Source of the DNA: Diploscapter coronatus
Lineage: Eukaryota; Nematoda; Chromadorea; Rhabditida; Rhabditidae
Direction: 5' to 3'
Length of the DNA stretch: 64,000 nt
NCBI GenBank assembly: GCA_964036155.1
Contig: OZ038422.1
Coordinates: 20,111,201-20,175,200 of the forward strand
Shown: piece after piece, positions 33,610-44,529 of the stretch
How positions within the stretch are numbered: position 1 is the first letter of the stretch
How the letters are laid out: every line of letters begins with the position of its first letter
Position numbers and translations under genes: made by a program
Notes under the pieces: generated by a model
Seen by the model: only the letters and a program-made list of their open reading frames with translations
Told to the model about the DNA's origin: nothing
Databases searched by the model: none

Positions 33610-35352
33610 TATTATATCGAACTATATAAAATCAAAGAAAGTTTAGCGATTTTAATTCGATCTCGTTGTCTTGATAGTAGAATCAATTTGAATAAGAAGT
33701 CTCTAATAGCGAAATTAAACAGCAAAAAATATTCGGTTACCAAGGAAGAAATTGAGATTTGCTTTGTGAATTTCAATTTACATCAGGTGATTTTTTGCGA
33801 ATTTCAGTTTATATCAGGTGATTTTTTTCTAAGAATCTATCATACGATTTATCTCGACAATCTTAGTTCAAAATTTATCTAAAATAATATCGAAATTTGT
33901 CTATTTTATGAAAGGTAAAATCGAATAGACATAAATACGAACAATGAGACAGAATTTTTATGATGTGAAGTTGTTATTGAGCAAGGCGATATTGTATATT
34001 TTATTCATTTGCATTTAATTCTTGTCGTTCTTTCGGGTCAATGTTTTCATCGTTTTTTTTCGCCTGACGAAAGTACTCTCTAGGTCTGTGTGAAATGAAT
34101 TCAGAGTTAGAAGCTTTTTGCAGTGGGAGTGAATTTGAGATAATTTTTACAAAATAATTAAAAAGGTGAGCTCGTCAAGTGTTATACGGCATTTTTTCAC
34201 CAATGAGGATTTTCAAATGTTCTGATCAAATCTGAACTAAAAATTATAATTTTGGCTTTTGTTCTTGGATATCCAGAAAGAAGTCATAAAACGTGTAAAA
34301 ATGGGCTCATAGAAAAAGACCGGGACACCAGTTAGAAAAGACACCGGCTTTTTTCTTTTCTTCTCTTGCCTTCTCACACTATTTCTTAGAAAGCCCGGTG
34401 TCTTTTTCTATGAGCCGTAAAAATGACATGCAAAATTGAAATTAGCGTACATTATTTTTCAATCATCTCTACTGTATACGAGTTTTATGGATTCCAAGCT
34501 TAGGAACACATCACGGTTCGACTCTTTGACTTCGGATTCGTGAGCAGGACATTTAAAAACCCCTTCGGTGAACGAATTAGCCAAAAAGTCCATGACATCA
34601 GGTAAGCTCATTGCAAGAATTTTCGAATAATGTCTACAAGAATAAATTTTATCTTTTTCAAGAATCGACATCACCAATAGACGAATGAATGAATGAATAA
34701 ATGTTTTGAAAAAAGTAATAATCCTCATCCGGATATTACTTGTAGATAGAGTTGCGGGAAAAATTAGAGGTTCGAGAATAGATACAGGTGTAAATTTGGG
34801 AAATTTTGTAGCAAAATCAATTGATACTTTTTAAATTTTTAGTGAAAATAAGAGCCACAAGAAATAGCGCACGGCGTTAGTTTTCCTCTACTTTTCCAAA
34901 TGCTCTCCCCCTAAAGGAGCGTGGGAGGAGAAAAACGCTGCTAAAAATAGCATTAGATGATCTTGCGCTCTTTTTGTAATCGTTTAAAAAGACCTTACAA
35001 AATTGCAATCAAAGAAAATGGGGGAAATGGATTGAAATCAAGAGGCTCTGAATAAAGATAGCATTGCTCAACTTGCATCATTTTTTAATTGGGTAATTCA
35101 AAAAGAAACTAAAGCATGAATGATGATATAAAATAAGAGCGAAGAAAGTGATTTTTGCCAAATCAAATGTAAATATTGAATAGACTCGCAAAGGGTTTAT
35201 CAAATTTGTCTTGATAAATCTAGATAAAGACGGACGAGAGATGGAGGGATAGGAAAGTGACTGTTGAGAATGATGATATGGTTGTGAGTTGAAGGGAGAA
35301 GGGGAATGAGAAAATAGGAAGAGCTGGACCCGCTTTCTGCTGGAGGAGGACA
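33610..35352. other. Spacer, receptor gene to bub-1 3' end
   Basis: AT-rich. It contains a 17-bp perfect inverted repeat (GGCTCATAGAAAAAGAC at 34304-34320, complement at 34400-34416) around a pyrimidine-rich loop. A minus-strand frame at 34459-34728 includes LPDVMDFLANSFTEGVFKCP and might be an orphan exon, but no joining exon was found. Confidence 0.45.
34304..34416. repeat. Inverted repeat, 17-bp arms
   Basis: GGCTCATAGAAAAAGAC paired with GTCTTTTTCTATGAGCC; inner CACCGGC/GCCCGGTG also pairs partly. Probable small MITE. Confidence 0.7.
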
Positions 35353-38300
35353 TCAGACAGAGGGGAGCGAGTGGTTGAAGCGGCCTGCAGCTACGCGGAA
35401 CTCGATCGGGTCGAAATTAGCCTTGAAGAACGACACCATTTCCTGCAAATTATGCAAAATTAGGAAAAATTTTCTCGCTATTTCTCTAATAATTCAATGA
35501 AACTTTCAAACTCCAGGCAAAGCCCATACCTCAATGATCTGTCCCCAATCAGGCAACTTTTGGCAGCTCTCGATGTTGCAGCATTTCTGGAACTGGTTCA
35601 AGATGACTTGACGGGCCACGTTGCGGCTGGAAAATGGTCCTATTTTAATTTTTCCCATTTCAATTTACCGTTTGATGTTGGCAGACAGAGAGAAGGAGCC
35701 GAGGTGCTCGCCAATCAGCTCGGGGTACTTGCCGCAGACGAACGTCCCGATTGTCATCGCGAAGCCGAAGTAATCCGTCTGGTAGGTCCATGGGCGATCG
35801 TACTGCAAAAGTCATTTGAAAAAAAAACTAGTTCTTTAAGAGCGCGTGTTCCGACTTTGTTCGTGAAGAGAGTGCATAGTGCTGGTGCTTCTCTGACTCT
35901 TTCCGTGAACGACATTATTTCAGTGCTCGTTCTAGGACGAAGAAGTTTGAACAAACCATTAGAATGAAAAAAAAAATTAGAATCGTCATTATCGTCTTTA
36001 CGAAACTTGCCATTTCGCTTTGAAATCAAACTTGCAAATAAATAACCACAACCGCGGGGTTGCAATACGGTTCGGTTGTGATTGGCAATTTTAGAAAAAG
36101 TTGCAAGTCTGTTTGAGATTTAACTTTTCGCCATTTTTGTAAGGCCTAATAACGACATTATAGAATCCGAAATTATTATCAAAATTCAGAACTAGAAAAA
36201 GTGAATTCCTAATCCAATCGAAATGTTGATTGTACCTGCATCTCTGGGCAGTCGAAGGAAGTGGTGCCAGCCTTGCCAGTGAATGTGGTGCCCTGCTCGA
36301 AGAACATCATGTCGATGGCTCGGCCCCAGTCGATCAGACGCAGCAGAGGGCGGCAAAGCAGGTCTTCCACGGACTCGTCTGTTCCCAATCTGAACAAAGG
36401 TGTTGCATGTCAAGGACAAGTCGAATGAAGATGTTGTAGTCACTAAAATGCAATGCCTGACTTTCTGATGATCATGATGTTGTCGGGCTTGATATCCGCA
36501 TGGATGATCTGTGCCGAGTGTACCGCTTGCAGGATCTTGGCCGTGTGAATCGCTATCAGGAGAGATGTGCTCCAGCTGAAAGGAAAATGAAACATTCAAG
36601 TTATTTTCCCCTGATATTTCTAAAACTGCTATTTTCATGTGGAAATATTGCACCTCCAAAAAACGAGAAACGTTTAAACGCTAGTGCCTAACAAACGGGG
36701 GGTTGAAGAGGCGAGTTCAATCAAAGGAACATTTCAAAGATCGAATAATCTAGAGAACGCAAATACTCAAATTTGAATATGGGAAAATCTAATTGAAAGT
36801 TTTGTTTTGATTTGTGCATTTGAGGAGCCCGACTAGAATTTTACTAGCTCTAAACCCCAGAAAAATTGAATTTGAAAAAGTACTTGCGATCTCTAGATAA
36901 ATCCCATTGGAAAGGGTTCACATTAATTTGTGCAAATGATTTTTTTTATAAATAAAGTGCCAAGATATGAAATGAATTTGCGAATGATGGAAATTATCAA
37001 ATTCTCGATTTGGTACTCCAAACAAACCTCGGGTCATTGAGTTTATTTGTGAGATCGAGCAGATTCCCCAGAGGCAGATATTCGTTGAACAACAGGGAGG
37101 CGTTCGTGAAGATGTGCGCTTCTGTCACCTGGAAAATGCATTGTTGAAAGAGAGAAGTAGGAAGAAATAGCGACCTTCATGATGGAGGACAGAATGTTGG
37201 AATACTGCGCATTGATGCGGGCACGCACTTCGCTCAGAATGTACATCTCCCAGGCACAGCTCGGCACTTCGTACTGAAACAAATGAGAATAAGAAAATAG
37301 TCATCAAATATTTGCGACAGAAGTAATAAGATAGACCAGCTTGAAGAAAAATAACATTTAGAAGAACAATTATGTTACTCAAAATATCTTCCAATTTTTT
37401 TTTTGCACGAACCTTGACAGCGAGGATATTTCCCCCGGGCTGTTGTTCTTGCGCCTTGAAGACCCTCGCGAACCCTCCCTCTCCCAGCAGCTGTTGCACG
37501 ACGTACTTCTTGCTGCCCAGGGTGATCTGTCTGTGCTGCATCACTTTCGGACACATTTCCTGCAACCATCATGCATGTGCCATTGTCATTTCCTCCCATC
37601 TCTGCCAACCTTGTGATTGATCTGATTGCTCGGTTTGGACACTTGAGTCAGCAGCGTGTCACGAAGCTCACGGGCCCATGGATTGATCGTCGAGGTTATT
37701 ACCGATCTAAAATTAGAAAAAGCATTATACAGCAAATCAACTTTTCAGAAATGCGTTTTATCAATGGATTTTAGAGTAGTGAAGAACACTTCCTTGAAGT
37801 TCATAATTCTGCATTGGTAGCAAAGAAATAACTCTCGATAGCCATGTATCCGCAATCAAATAGTCGACTTCTCAAAGACGTACGGCAATCCGACTCCAGT
37901 AGTGTCGTGGGGATTCTCCTCGTCGTCGTCGTCGTTAACCTCCTCGGGTTCTTCCTGCATCTTCGCATCTTCCTCTTTCCTGTCCCCTTCGTCTTCATCC
38001 ACCATTCTATCATCTTCCTTCTCTGTCAAGGTCAGCTTCTTCTTCACATCCGCTTCCAGGGCTCTGATGGGCGGGGCGGTTGAGGTGCGAGGCGCTGCGC
38101 CTTGGTTGAATTTGGATGCAGCTAGACTGCGACGCTGAAAAAGAATTTGATAAATGCACAATATCATATTCTTTAATAATGGAAAATAGAGTCATTAAAC
38201 TTTGCATTCACTTCAGAGCATTAAAGATCCTATGAACATCCCACATACACTTTGATGCAGATGGAAATATAGAAGAAAACTCAAAACTAGGATAAAAATG

Positions 38301-41300
38301 TCGATATCCGAAAGATTATAGTGACCGATTGTTACTCTTTTCTCACCTTGCATGTGTTCTAGTTTTAGCTTACAAATCACATTTTAAAAGCATAATAAAA
38401 GACTTGAACAATTTTTAAATGGAATCCATGCAAGTAGATTCTCTCATTTAATTTCCACTAATTCCAACCTGCATGAATCCAGAGGCCTTGAATGTATCGA
38501 CGGGCTCTTCCTTGGGCTTGTATCTAGAGGGCAATTCCTCTTCCTGCATGGACTCCTCTTCATCGTCATCCGCAGGAACGGCCAGGAAATCTGCAATTAA
38601 ATCGACCGTTTTGTACAAAATAATCTAGCAATAACAAATCGCACCGTCATGAGTGGGGTTGGCGATTTTGCCGAGAGCGGGAGTGGAAGTGATGATGCCC
38701 GACGAGGCTCTGTACGGATTGCCCATCATTGCGAAACCTGCCATCACTGTGTCGTCATCTTCCACTGAAAATTCAAATCTGTATTTAAAAAAGTCGTTCT
38801 TTTAAAAATTACATTTCGGAAGTTATTTATCTATTTGTTTGTTATTTCGACTTTGCAAAATCATATTCATAATTTCAAGAAAACTCACAAAAGTCGGGTT
38901 TCTCCCTGCTGGCCAAGACCTGCATTGCCGCCTGTTGTTGCTGTGTGGGCGGCTGTTTGCTCTGCGTCTGCACTGTCGCCTCTGCTTCCGCCTTCTTTGC
39001 CACGCCCAGTCTGTGCGGAGGCATCTTGGCCATGTCCGAATCGTCCTCTTCGGTCGTCTTTTTGGGAGTCGATGTCTCAATTCGCGAGCCGATCTTCTCG
39101 CGCAGAGGCAGACGCTTTGTCTCTGTGGTAAGAGGCAGTGGGGGAACGATGAATCTGGGAAAAAACCAAAATTCGCGATGAAAAATGTTTAAAAACAGAA
39201 GATGCTGCGTTTGTCTGATAGAACAGAATTCAATTCTAAATTCTCACTACTTACTTTTCCTTGTCCGACTTCTTGTTGTAGGCTTTCTCAGCCAACAATT
39301 CTATCTCCTCTTCCTTCTGCTCCTTCTCATTCTCCTCATTCCCTCTGCCAGAAGTCTTTTTCGTCTCTGCCTCCTCCTTCTTGCCCTTCGCTTCGTCTGC
39401 ATTGTCGTCGATGCTATCCTCGTCGATGTAGACCTCGAACGGAGCGGCGGCTGCGACGAATGTCGTGGGCGGGGCGATGTCCGTCTCTTCCGACAACAGA
39501 TTCACTGAAAATTTATTCGTAGATAGTAGCATTTATTCATAAATTTTATCTTAAAAGGATAATTCTCTCCTTCTCCATTTCTCCCTTTAACCTGAAAAAT
39601 GTTGAATGGTGATGAAAAGATTTTTTTTGGTATTAAGGGACAAAACAGTATCTATCTTCAGGGTTTTAATTTAACGTACTCTTCCTGTCATTAATGGTCT
39701 CGGAAAAGACGTAGTCAGCCTTAGCGTAGTGCTCAGAGATCGAGGTCGACGAAGCCACAGCATTCGGCTTCTCTGCAGCTGCAGACATTCTATCCATGTC
39801 CAATTCGGGCTCGGGTTCCGGAGCTGAAACATAGAAATAATTAGTCATATTTCGTGATGTGAAGATGATATTTGGTTACTATTTTTTCGAGTAGAGATTG
39901 TTGTAAACAAATTTTAATTCAATAGACAATGTCTACGAAAAAGTTTCTTCAAATAAATATTTGCAATGTTTCTTACGGATAATCTTATCCTGTGCCTGAG
40001 GGAATCTGGCAGCAACGACGGGCTTTGCCGGGGAGAAGAATCGCATTTTCTTGGATCCGTCGGCACCCATCTCCTGGGGATCTTCCTCCTCCTTCTCGGA
40101 CAGAGCCTGTAGACCGCGTCTTTTCTGCTGAGGAATCGGATCGGTCGGAAGAGGAGCAGATGGATGATTCTGGGGCTGAGCTGGCATCATGTGTTCCACT
40201 GAAAATATTCTTTTTAAATCACGTGAATGGCATTATTGCATCGGTTAAATGAGGCGACAGTTTGTGCGTTAAAAAGAACGCCTTGCGAGAAATGAGGAAA
40301 CCAGGGGTATATTTGGCGAAAATAAGGCAAGATTAGTCCGTTCAACTTCAACCTACCCTTGGTGAAGCTGATCTCCATGTCCTCGGGCTGCGGATTTTCG
40401 AAGTTCATGTCCTGCTGATCCTTGAGCATGGCCTCTCGGAACTCCTCTGCCGAAATGCCCACATAGCCATCTGCAGATCTGTCGATCAACAGGCGACGGA
40501 TTTTCGTGTTCGCTGAATCCAAATATTCCTATTAATTGTAAAGTTTGTCGATCTAGAAAAAAGATAAACCAATTTCTCGCCTTAATCTTTCCGAATTAAT
40601 ACTCAAGTTTGTTTCCTTTCTATTGCCATTCATTATTCTATTTTCGCAATCCGACTATTTTTCGTTCTTCGTTCTCTTTCAAAAAAAAGGAGAAACTGAG
40701 TAAAAAATGGAGAAAAGACAATCGCTAGAGTTTTATTTGAGGTGCAAAGTAGTCGGAATGCAATAGCACCAGAGGTGCTGGCGGGTCCAGATTTTTTGGA
40801 CCCGACCCGACCCGCTGAAAATATTTCTTTATGGGCCCGACCCGACCCGACCGCGCTCCCCTAGTGTCGGACCCGACCCGGCCCGACCCGCTGGAAAAAA
40901 AATTCCCCGGACCCGGCCCGACCCGACCCGCTGAAAAAAAAAATTCTCGGACCCGACCCGGCCCGACCCGACCCGCCAACAATAGTTAATTTTTAGGGGA
41001 AAATTTTCAAAATTTATCAGAAAATAAAAAAAATGTGTCATATCTGTATTTACTAAATACTTTATTTTTTAAATAATCACTTGCAATTGTCATAATTGAA
41101 CCAATCAGGGCTGTTGCGGAATCGAATTTTAAAAAATTCGGAATCGGAACCGGAAGTTTTTCTTAATTTAACTAAATCAAAGGGCTACGCCCAAAAATTC
41201 TCAGCTAATGCTTTATTATAATTCTAACAAAATTTTAAGTCTTATATTCTCAATGGAGAGCGATCATTTTTATTTGAATGCCTTCTTCATTATTTAGCCC

Positions 41301-43381
41301 GCCGCAGGCGAAGGTGAACAAAACTCATTTCTCTAGTAATTTTTTCATAGGAAAATCAGCTTATTGGATAAAATTTCCCCTATAAATAACTAATTATCTT
41401 GGAACTTTCTTTATACACAATAGCGAAAGATATAATTGCTAGTTGCATTTATAATCTCTAATATATTTCCTTATTGAAATGTTAGTAGAAGAGTTCTTTT
41501 AATTTTTGGAGAGTTAAGAAAATTTTAAAGAAATATCAAATGGTACGCTAGAATTTCGTTGCAAAATTGAAGGTAGAATGATATTTTCATGCTCAAAAAT
41601 TTGCAGAAAATTGGCCATTGTTCTATTTCTAATACCGAAATTCCGATCATTTTTGACCGGTATCGGTATCGAAATCGGAACTTCCGCAACAGCCCTGTGA
41701 CGAAAAAGTAGCATACATGCGCGGTACTGTTTTAAAAATCAGCACATCGATTGTTGTCCAGTGGCATTTCAAAAAGCGTCGGCAGACGCTCATTTTACAA
41801 AAAAAATGCAATTTGGACACATACTTTTGCAGTAGACTTCCAATTGAGAAATATGGAAAAGTGCATTGTTGGCGGGTCCAAATATCTCGGACCCGGCCCG
41901 ACCCGACCCGTTGAAAAATCCATTTCCCCGGACCCGGCCCGACCCGACCCGCTGGAAAAAAATTTCCCCGGACCCGGCCCGACCCGACCCGTTGAAAAAC
42001 CCATTTCCTCGGACCCGGCCCGACCCGACCCGCAAAAATGCGGGTCGGGCCGGGTCGGGTCGGGTCGGGCCGGGTCCATCAGCACCTCTGAATAGCACTA
42101 ACTGTTCTTTCCGAAGATGTCGTTGGCAGAGGGTCGCGGCTCATCAGACTTGATCGGTTCGGCCGAACTCTCTGCCGCTTTCTGCAGAAAGGCAACCGAA
42201 GAACGACGGCGACCTGCAACAAAGCCTTGATTATGAGGAATACGAAAGAAAGCCTGCTTTTTCTGGCATTCCTGTCGGCGCGACCGAAAATGACTGCAGT
42301 CTCCTCGCTGACATCGGTGCTGAACAGATTCAGGCAGTTGGGCAGGAATTCCTGAGCCACTTCTCTGAAACAAGCATTCTTGTCTTCGTTAAAAATGATA
42401 AGATTGTATTTGTCTTCATTCAGTCGCAATTAACCTTGTCAGACCGAGAATGAAATGGGATGATAATGTTGAAAATCAAAATAATTATTCTTCTAACTCG
42501 GTTTCAGAATTTTAAGAAAAAACGAGTCATAGGCTAGAATTCCAAAGAAAAGAGTTAGAGCGTGACTCTCGTTGAAGTTGCAATGCAGAAACTCTTCATA
42601 TCACAGAGAAATCTGTTACTTGAGACTGGATTCGACGATGTCCTTGTCGAGATGAGCGAGTCTGTGCCTGGCGAGTCCCACGATCTTCTCGAAGTCGGCC
42701 GCATCTCCCAGTTTGGCCTTCGACTCCGCCCACATCACGTGAAATTTGAGCGATGTGTTGAAGTGACCCTGCGAATCCAGTTTGTCCATCACTCCTGAGC
42801 CGCCCATCGTTCTGGAGTGCTTGCCCTGAAAATTGGTTCATTGAATGATCTTTATCATTTATTCCAAATCGTTTCGCAATTTGTCGGCCTCTTGTCCTCT
42901 ACATTATCTACGAGATGAACATTTGCACTGAAAGCGAGAAAGCGTATCTGCGAGCGCGACGCATCGCCACTGGAGGAAAATAAGAGGGACCAGAGTGCAG
43001 AGACGCAGAGTCAGATAGTTTAGACTCGCGGATACCCCCTTTACAAAATCATTTCGTAGATAATGGAAACGTTGAATTCATTAATTCATTGCCACTCAGA
43101 CTTACGACGATCTGATAGAGCCTGAGGAGATTCTCCTCGCCCTGCAGCTGCGGAATGCGGTCGTTCACGCTCATGATCACCTTCATCGAAAGCGACTTCA
43201 CCTCGTCCTTCTTTGGCGCAAAGTTGTCCAGAATTTCGAGCTGGCTGAAAATATATAGAATATAATGCTGAGTTTTTCATTATCATTTACTCCCAACTCA
43301 CGTGCAGATGGAGAGAAGGGTGTCGAGTTTGGGCTCGTGGACGAGCTTGTCCAGCATGGCCGTAATGATCTGCGCAGTCAT
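35353..43381 (-). CDS. bub-1: Spindle-checkpoint kinase BUB1, 22 exons, 1059 aa
   Basis: Kinetochore serine/threonine kinase of the spindle checkpoint. Minus-strand exons run 43381-43302, 43244-43106, 42825-42620, 42364-42285, 42213-42103, 40512-40357, 40198-39977, 39823-39680, 39504-39255, 39154-38889, 38764-38645, 38590-38469, 38134-37884, 37706-37610, 37559-37413, 37273-37175, 37128-37028, 36575-36462, 36389-36236, 35802-35669, 35626-35530, 35442-35353; every phase agrees (human BUB1 is 1085 aa). The N-terminus has the Mad3/BUB1 TPR-like region (HFNTSLKFHVMWAESKAKLG). GISAEEFREAM fits the BUB3-binding GLEBS core; PFEVYIDED fits an ABBA motif. The middle is acidic and disordered. The kinase shows INPWARELRDTLL, LLGEGGFARVFKA, AVK, HADIKPDN, LIDWGRAID and FTGKAGTTSFDCPEM. 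Exon 4's donor (GTCGCG) is the least certain site. The CDS starts 58 bases after a TTTCAG acceptor. Confidence 0.96.
40762..42098. mobile_element. Non-autonomous hAT element, 1.3 kb, in bub-1 intron 5
   Basis: The element 40770-42090 starts CAGAGGTGCTG and ends ATCAGCACCTCTG, flanked by a perfect 8-bp duplication AATAGCAC (40762-40769, 42091-42098). Both ends carry about four subterminal repeats built from GGACCCGGCCCGACCCGACC units separated by A-rich spacers; GC is extreme compared with the surroundings. No transposase is left. It carries a second, nested inverted-end element. Confidence 0.92.
41106..41697. mobile_element. Nested element inside the hAT copy
   Basis: Starts CAGGGCTGTTGCGGAA and ends TTCCGCAACAGCCCTG, a perfect 16-bp inverted pair 592 bp apart, with further pairing inside (GGAATCGGAACCGGAAGT against the right side). 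No obvious target duplication. hAT-like ends; inserted after the host element lost function or as a passenger. Confidence 0.75.
42941..43042. mobile_element. Short MITE, GGGGTATCCGCGAG family, bub-1 intron 2
   Basis: AGCGTATCTGCGAGCGCGAC at the left against ACTCGCGGATACCCCC at the right. On the minus strand it reads GGGGTATCCGCGAG and then a CTCTGCGTCTCT block, as in the two costars copies. Confidence 0.5.
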
Positions 43382-44105
43382 TCCGATGCACTGATTGGCT
43401 GAGTTGCTGATTGATCGATCAGGTCGGCGACAACGCGAAACTGAAATGAACAGAATCAGTAAAATTGTTTGGAAGGGAAAAATGTTTGGATCGAACGACG
43501 AGAATGAGCAGGACCTTTTGAAAAGCTTGTGAATGGCGATTTACAAGCCGAGTAATGAGGAAATGAATATTCAAAAGATCAAGTTAAAATATTTGAAGAA
43601 AATTTGAAATTTCGAGCGAAAATCAACAAGAAGCAGAGCAGGAGAAAGTGAGAGATTCAAATGAGCAAGCATTCGCGGGCAAATCGAATAGTGCAAAAGA
43701 GGGCGTGGCTTCCGCTCACATGAAATGAGTGAAGGTTACTGTGGCCATATAATTCTGTAATCACCTTTTTTTAATTTTAATTTTCATACCAATTATACAA
43801 GTCGACTATGGAGACTTCAACAAAAAAAAATGTCTCAGAATTTTTACTTAAAAATAGTCGAAATTAGCATTAAATCGATTTTTCAACAAAAAATTGACAA
43901 TTTTTCACCCAAAAATCAACTTTTTTTAGTCGAAAATCAAAAAACATCTTCACAAACACGAGATAATTTGATTATCTGTAACTACTAAACTGAAAGTCTA
44001 AGTGTAAGATATCAGAGATGTTTATTTCAGAATTCAAAGAGGTTTGCTTGTTTTATCTTGGAATTTTTAGTTAGTTTCATACGATGCTGGACAGAGACAA
44101 AAACC
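43382..44105. other. Divergent spacer between bub-1 and a small gene
   Basis: Head-to-head region, 724 bp. An acceptor-like TTTCAG (minus strand, at 43442-43447) precedes the bub-1 start and may be its spliced-leader site. On the plus strand TTTATTTCAG near 44031 and ATTTTTAG near 44070 precede the small gene. Promoters for both must lie here. Confidence 0.5.
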
Positions 44106-44529
44106 ATGCCTCTGCTTGAAAGCGATGTGCTGGAAGATGGGAGGAAGGACGATACAATCGTTGAAATGTAAATTTTATAGCTCTAAAATATTGAAATAGA
44201 AACAAGGGAATATCGCTATATCGGAACTGTCTAATCTAATCTATTCTAACTATTAGTATGTATTTGAAGAAAAAGCTGAAGATTAGTGATTGAAGATATT
44301 TTGTTATTGTCATTTTAGTATCGATTTGTAGAAAAGCAAATTTTAGGCCAGAAGTCGAATTGTCTCATGAAAAACTTATGGAAAAGCACAGGTTTCTCAC
44401 GTTTGAATCGACCAAAGTCAGTCTCCTCAGGCACTTGAAATGGAGGAAATTGTTAGTCAATTTTATTGATGCATACATAAATTTAGGATTACAATAGATC
44501 TAGAAAGAATCGGACTGATTGAAAAATAA
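44106..44529 (+). CDS. Small protein of unknown function, 69 aa
   Basis: Three exons, 44106-44167, 44347-44451 and 44487-44529, with GTAAAT and GTTAGT donors, TTTTAG and TTTAG acceptors and matching phases. The protein begins MPLLESDVLEDGRKDDTIVE, continues MPEVELSHEKLMEKHRFLTF and ESTKVSLLRHLKWRKL, and ends LITIDLERIGLIEK. It is charged, mostly helical in appearance, without signal peptide or membrane segment. No family recognised. Support comes only from consistent splicing and codon composition. Divergent neighbour of bub-1, so the two may share a promoter region. Confidence 0.55.

Noticed and set aside
33484..33882. 132-residue plus-strand frame
   Set aside because: The minus strand here carries the receptor's likely first exon; the plus frame has biased Ile/Lys content and no partner.
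40725..42098. Overlapping long Gly/Arg/Val/Pro frames on both strands (GSGRVG-type repeats)
   Set aside because: They come from the GC-rich subterminal repeats of a hAT element; frames are open on both strands because the unit lacks stops, and they cross the element ends.
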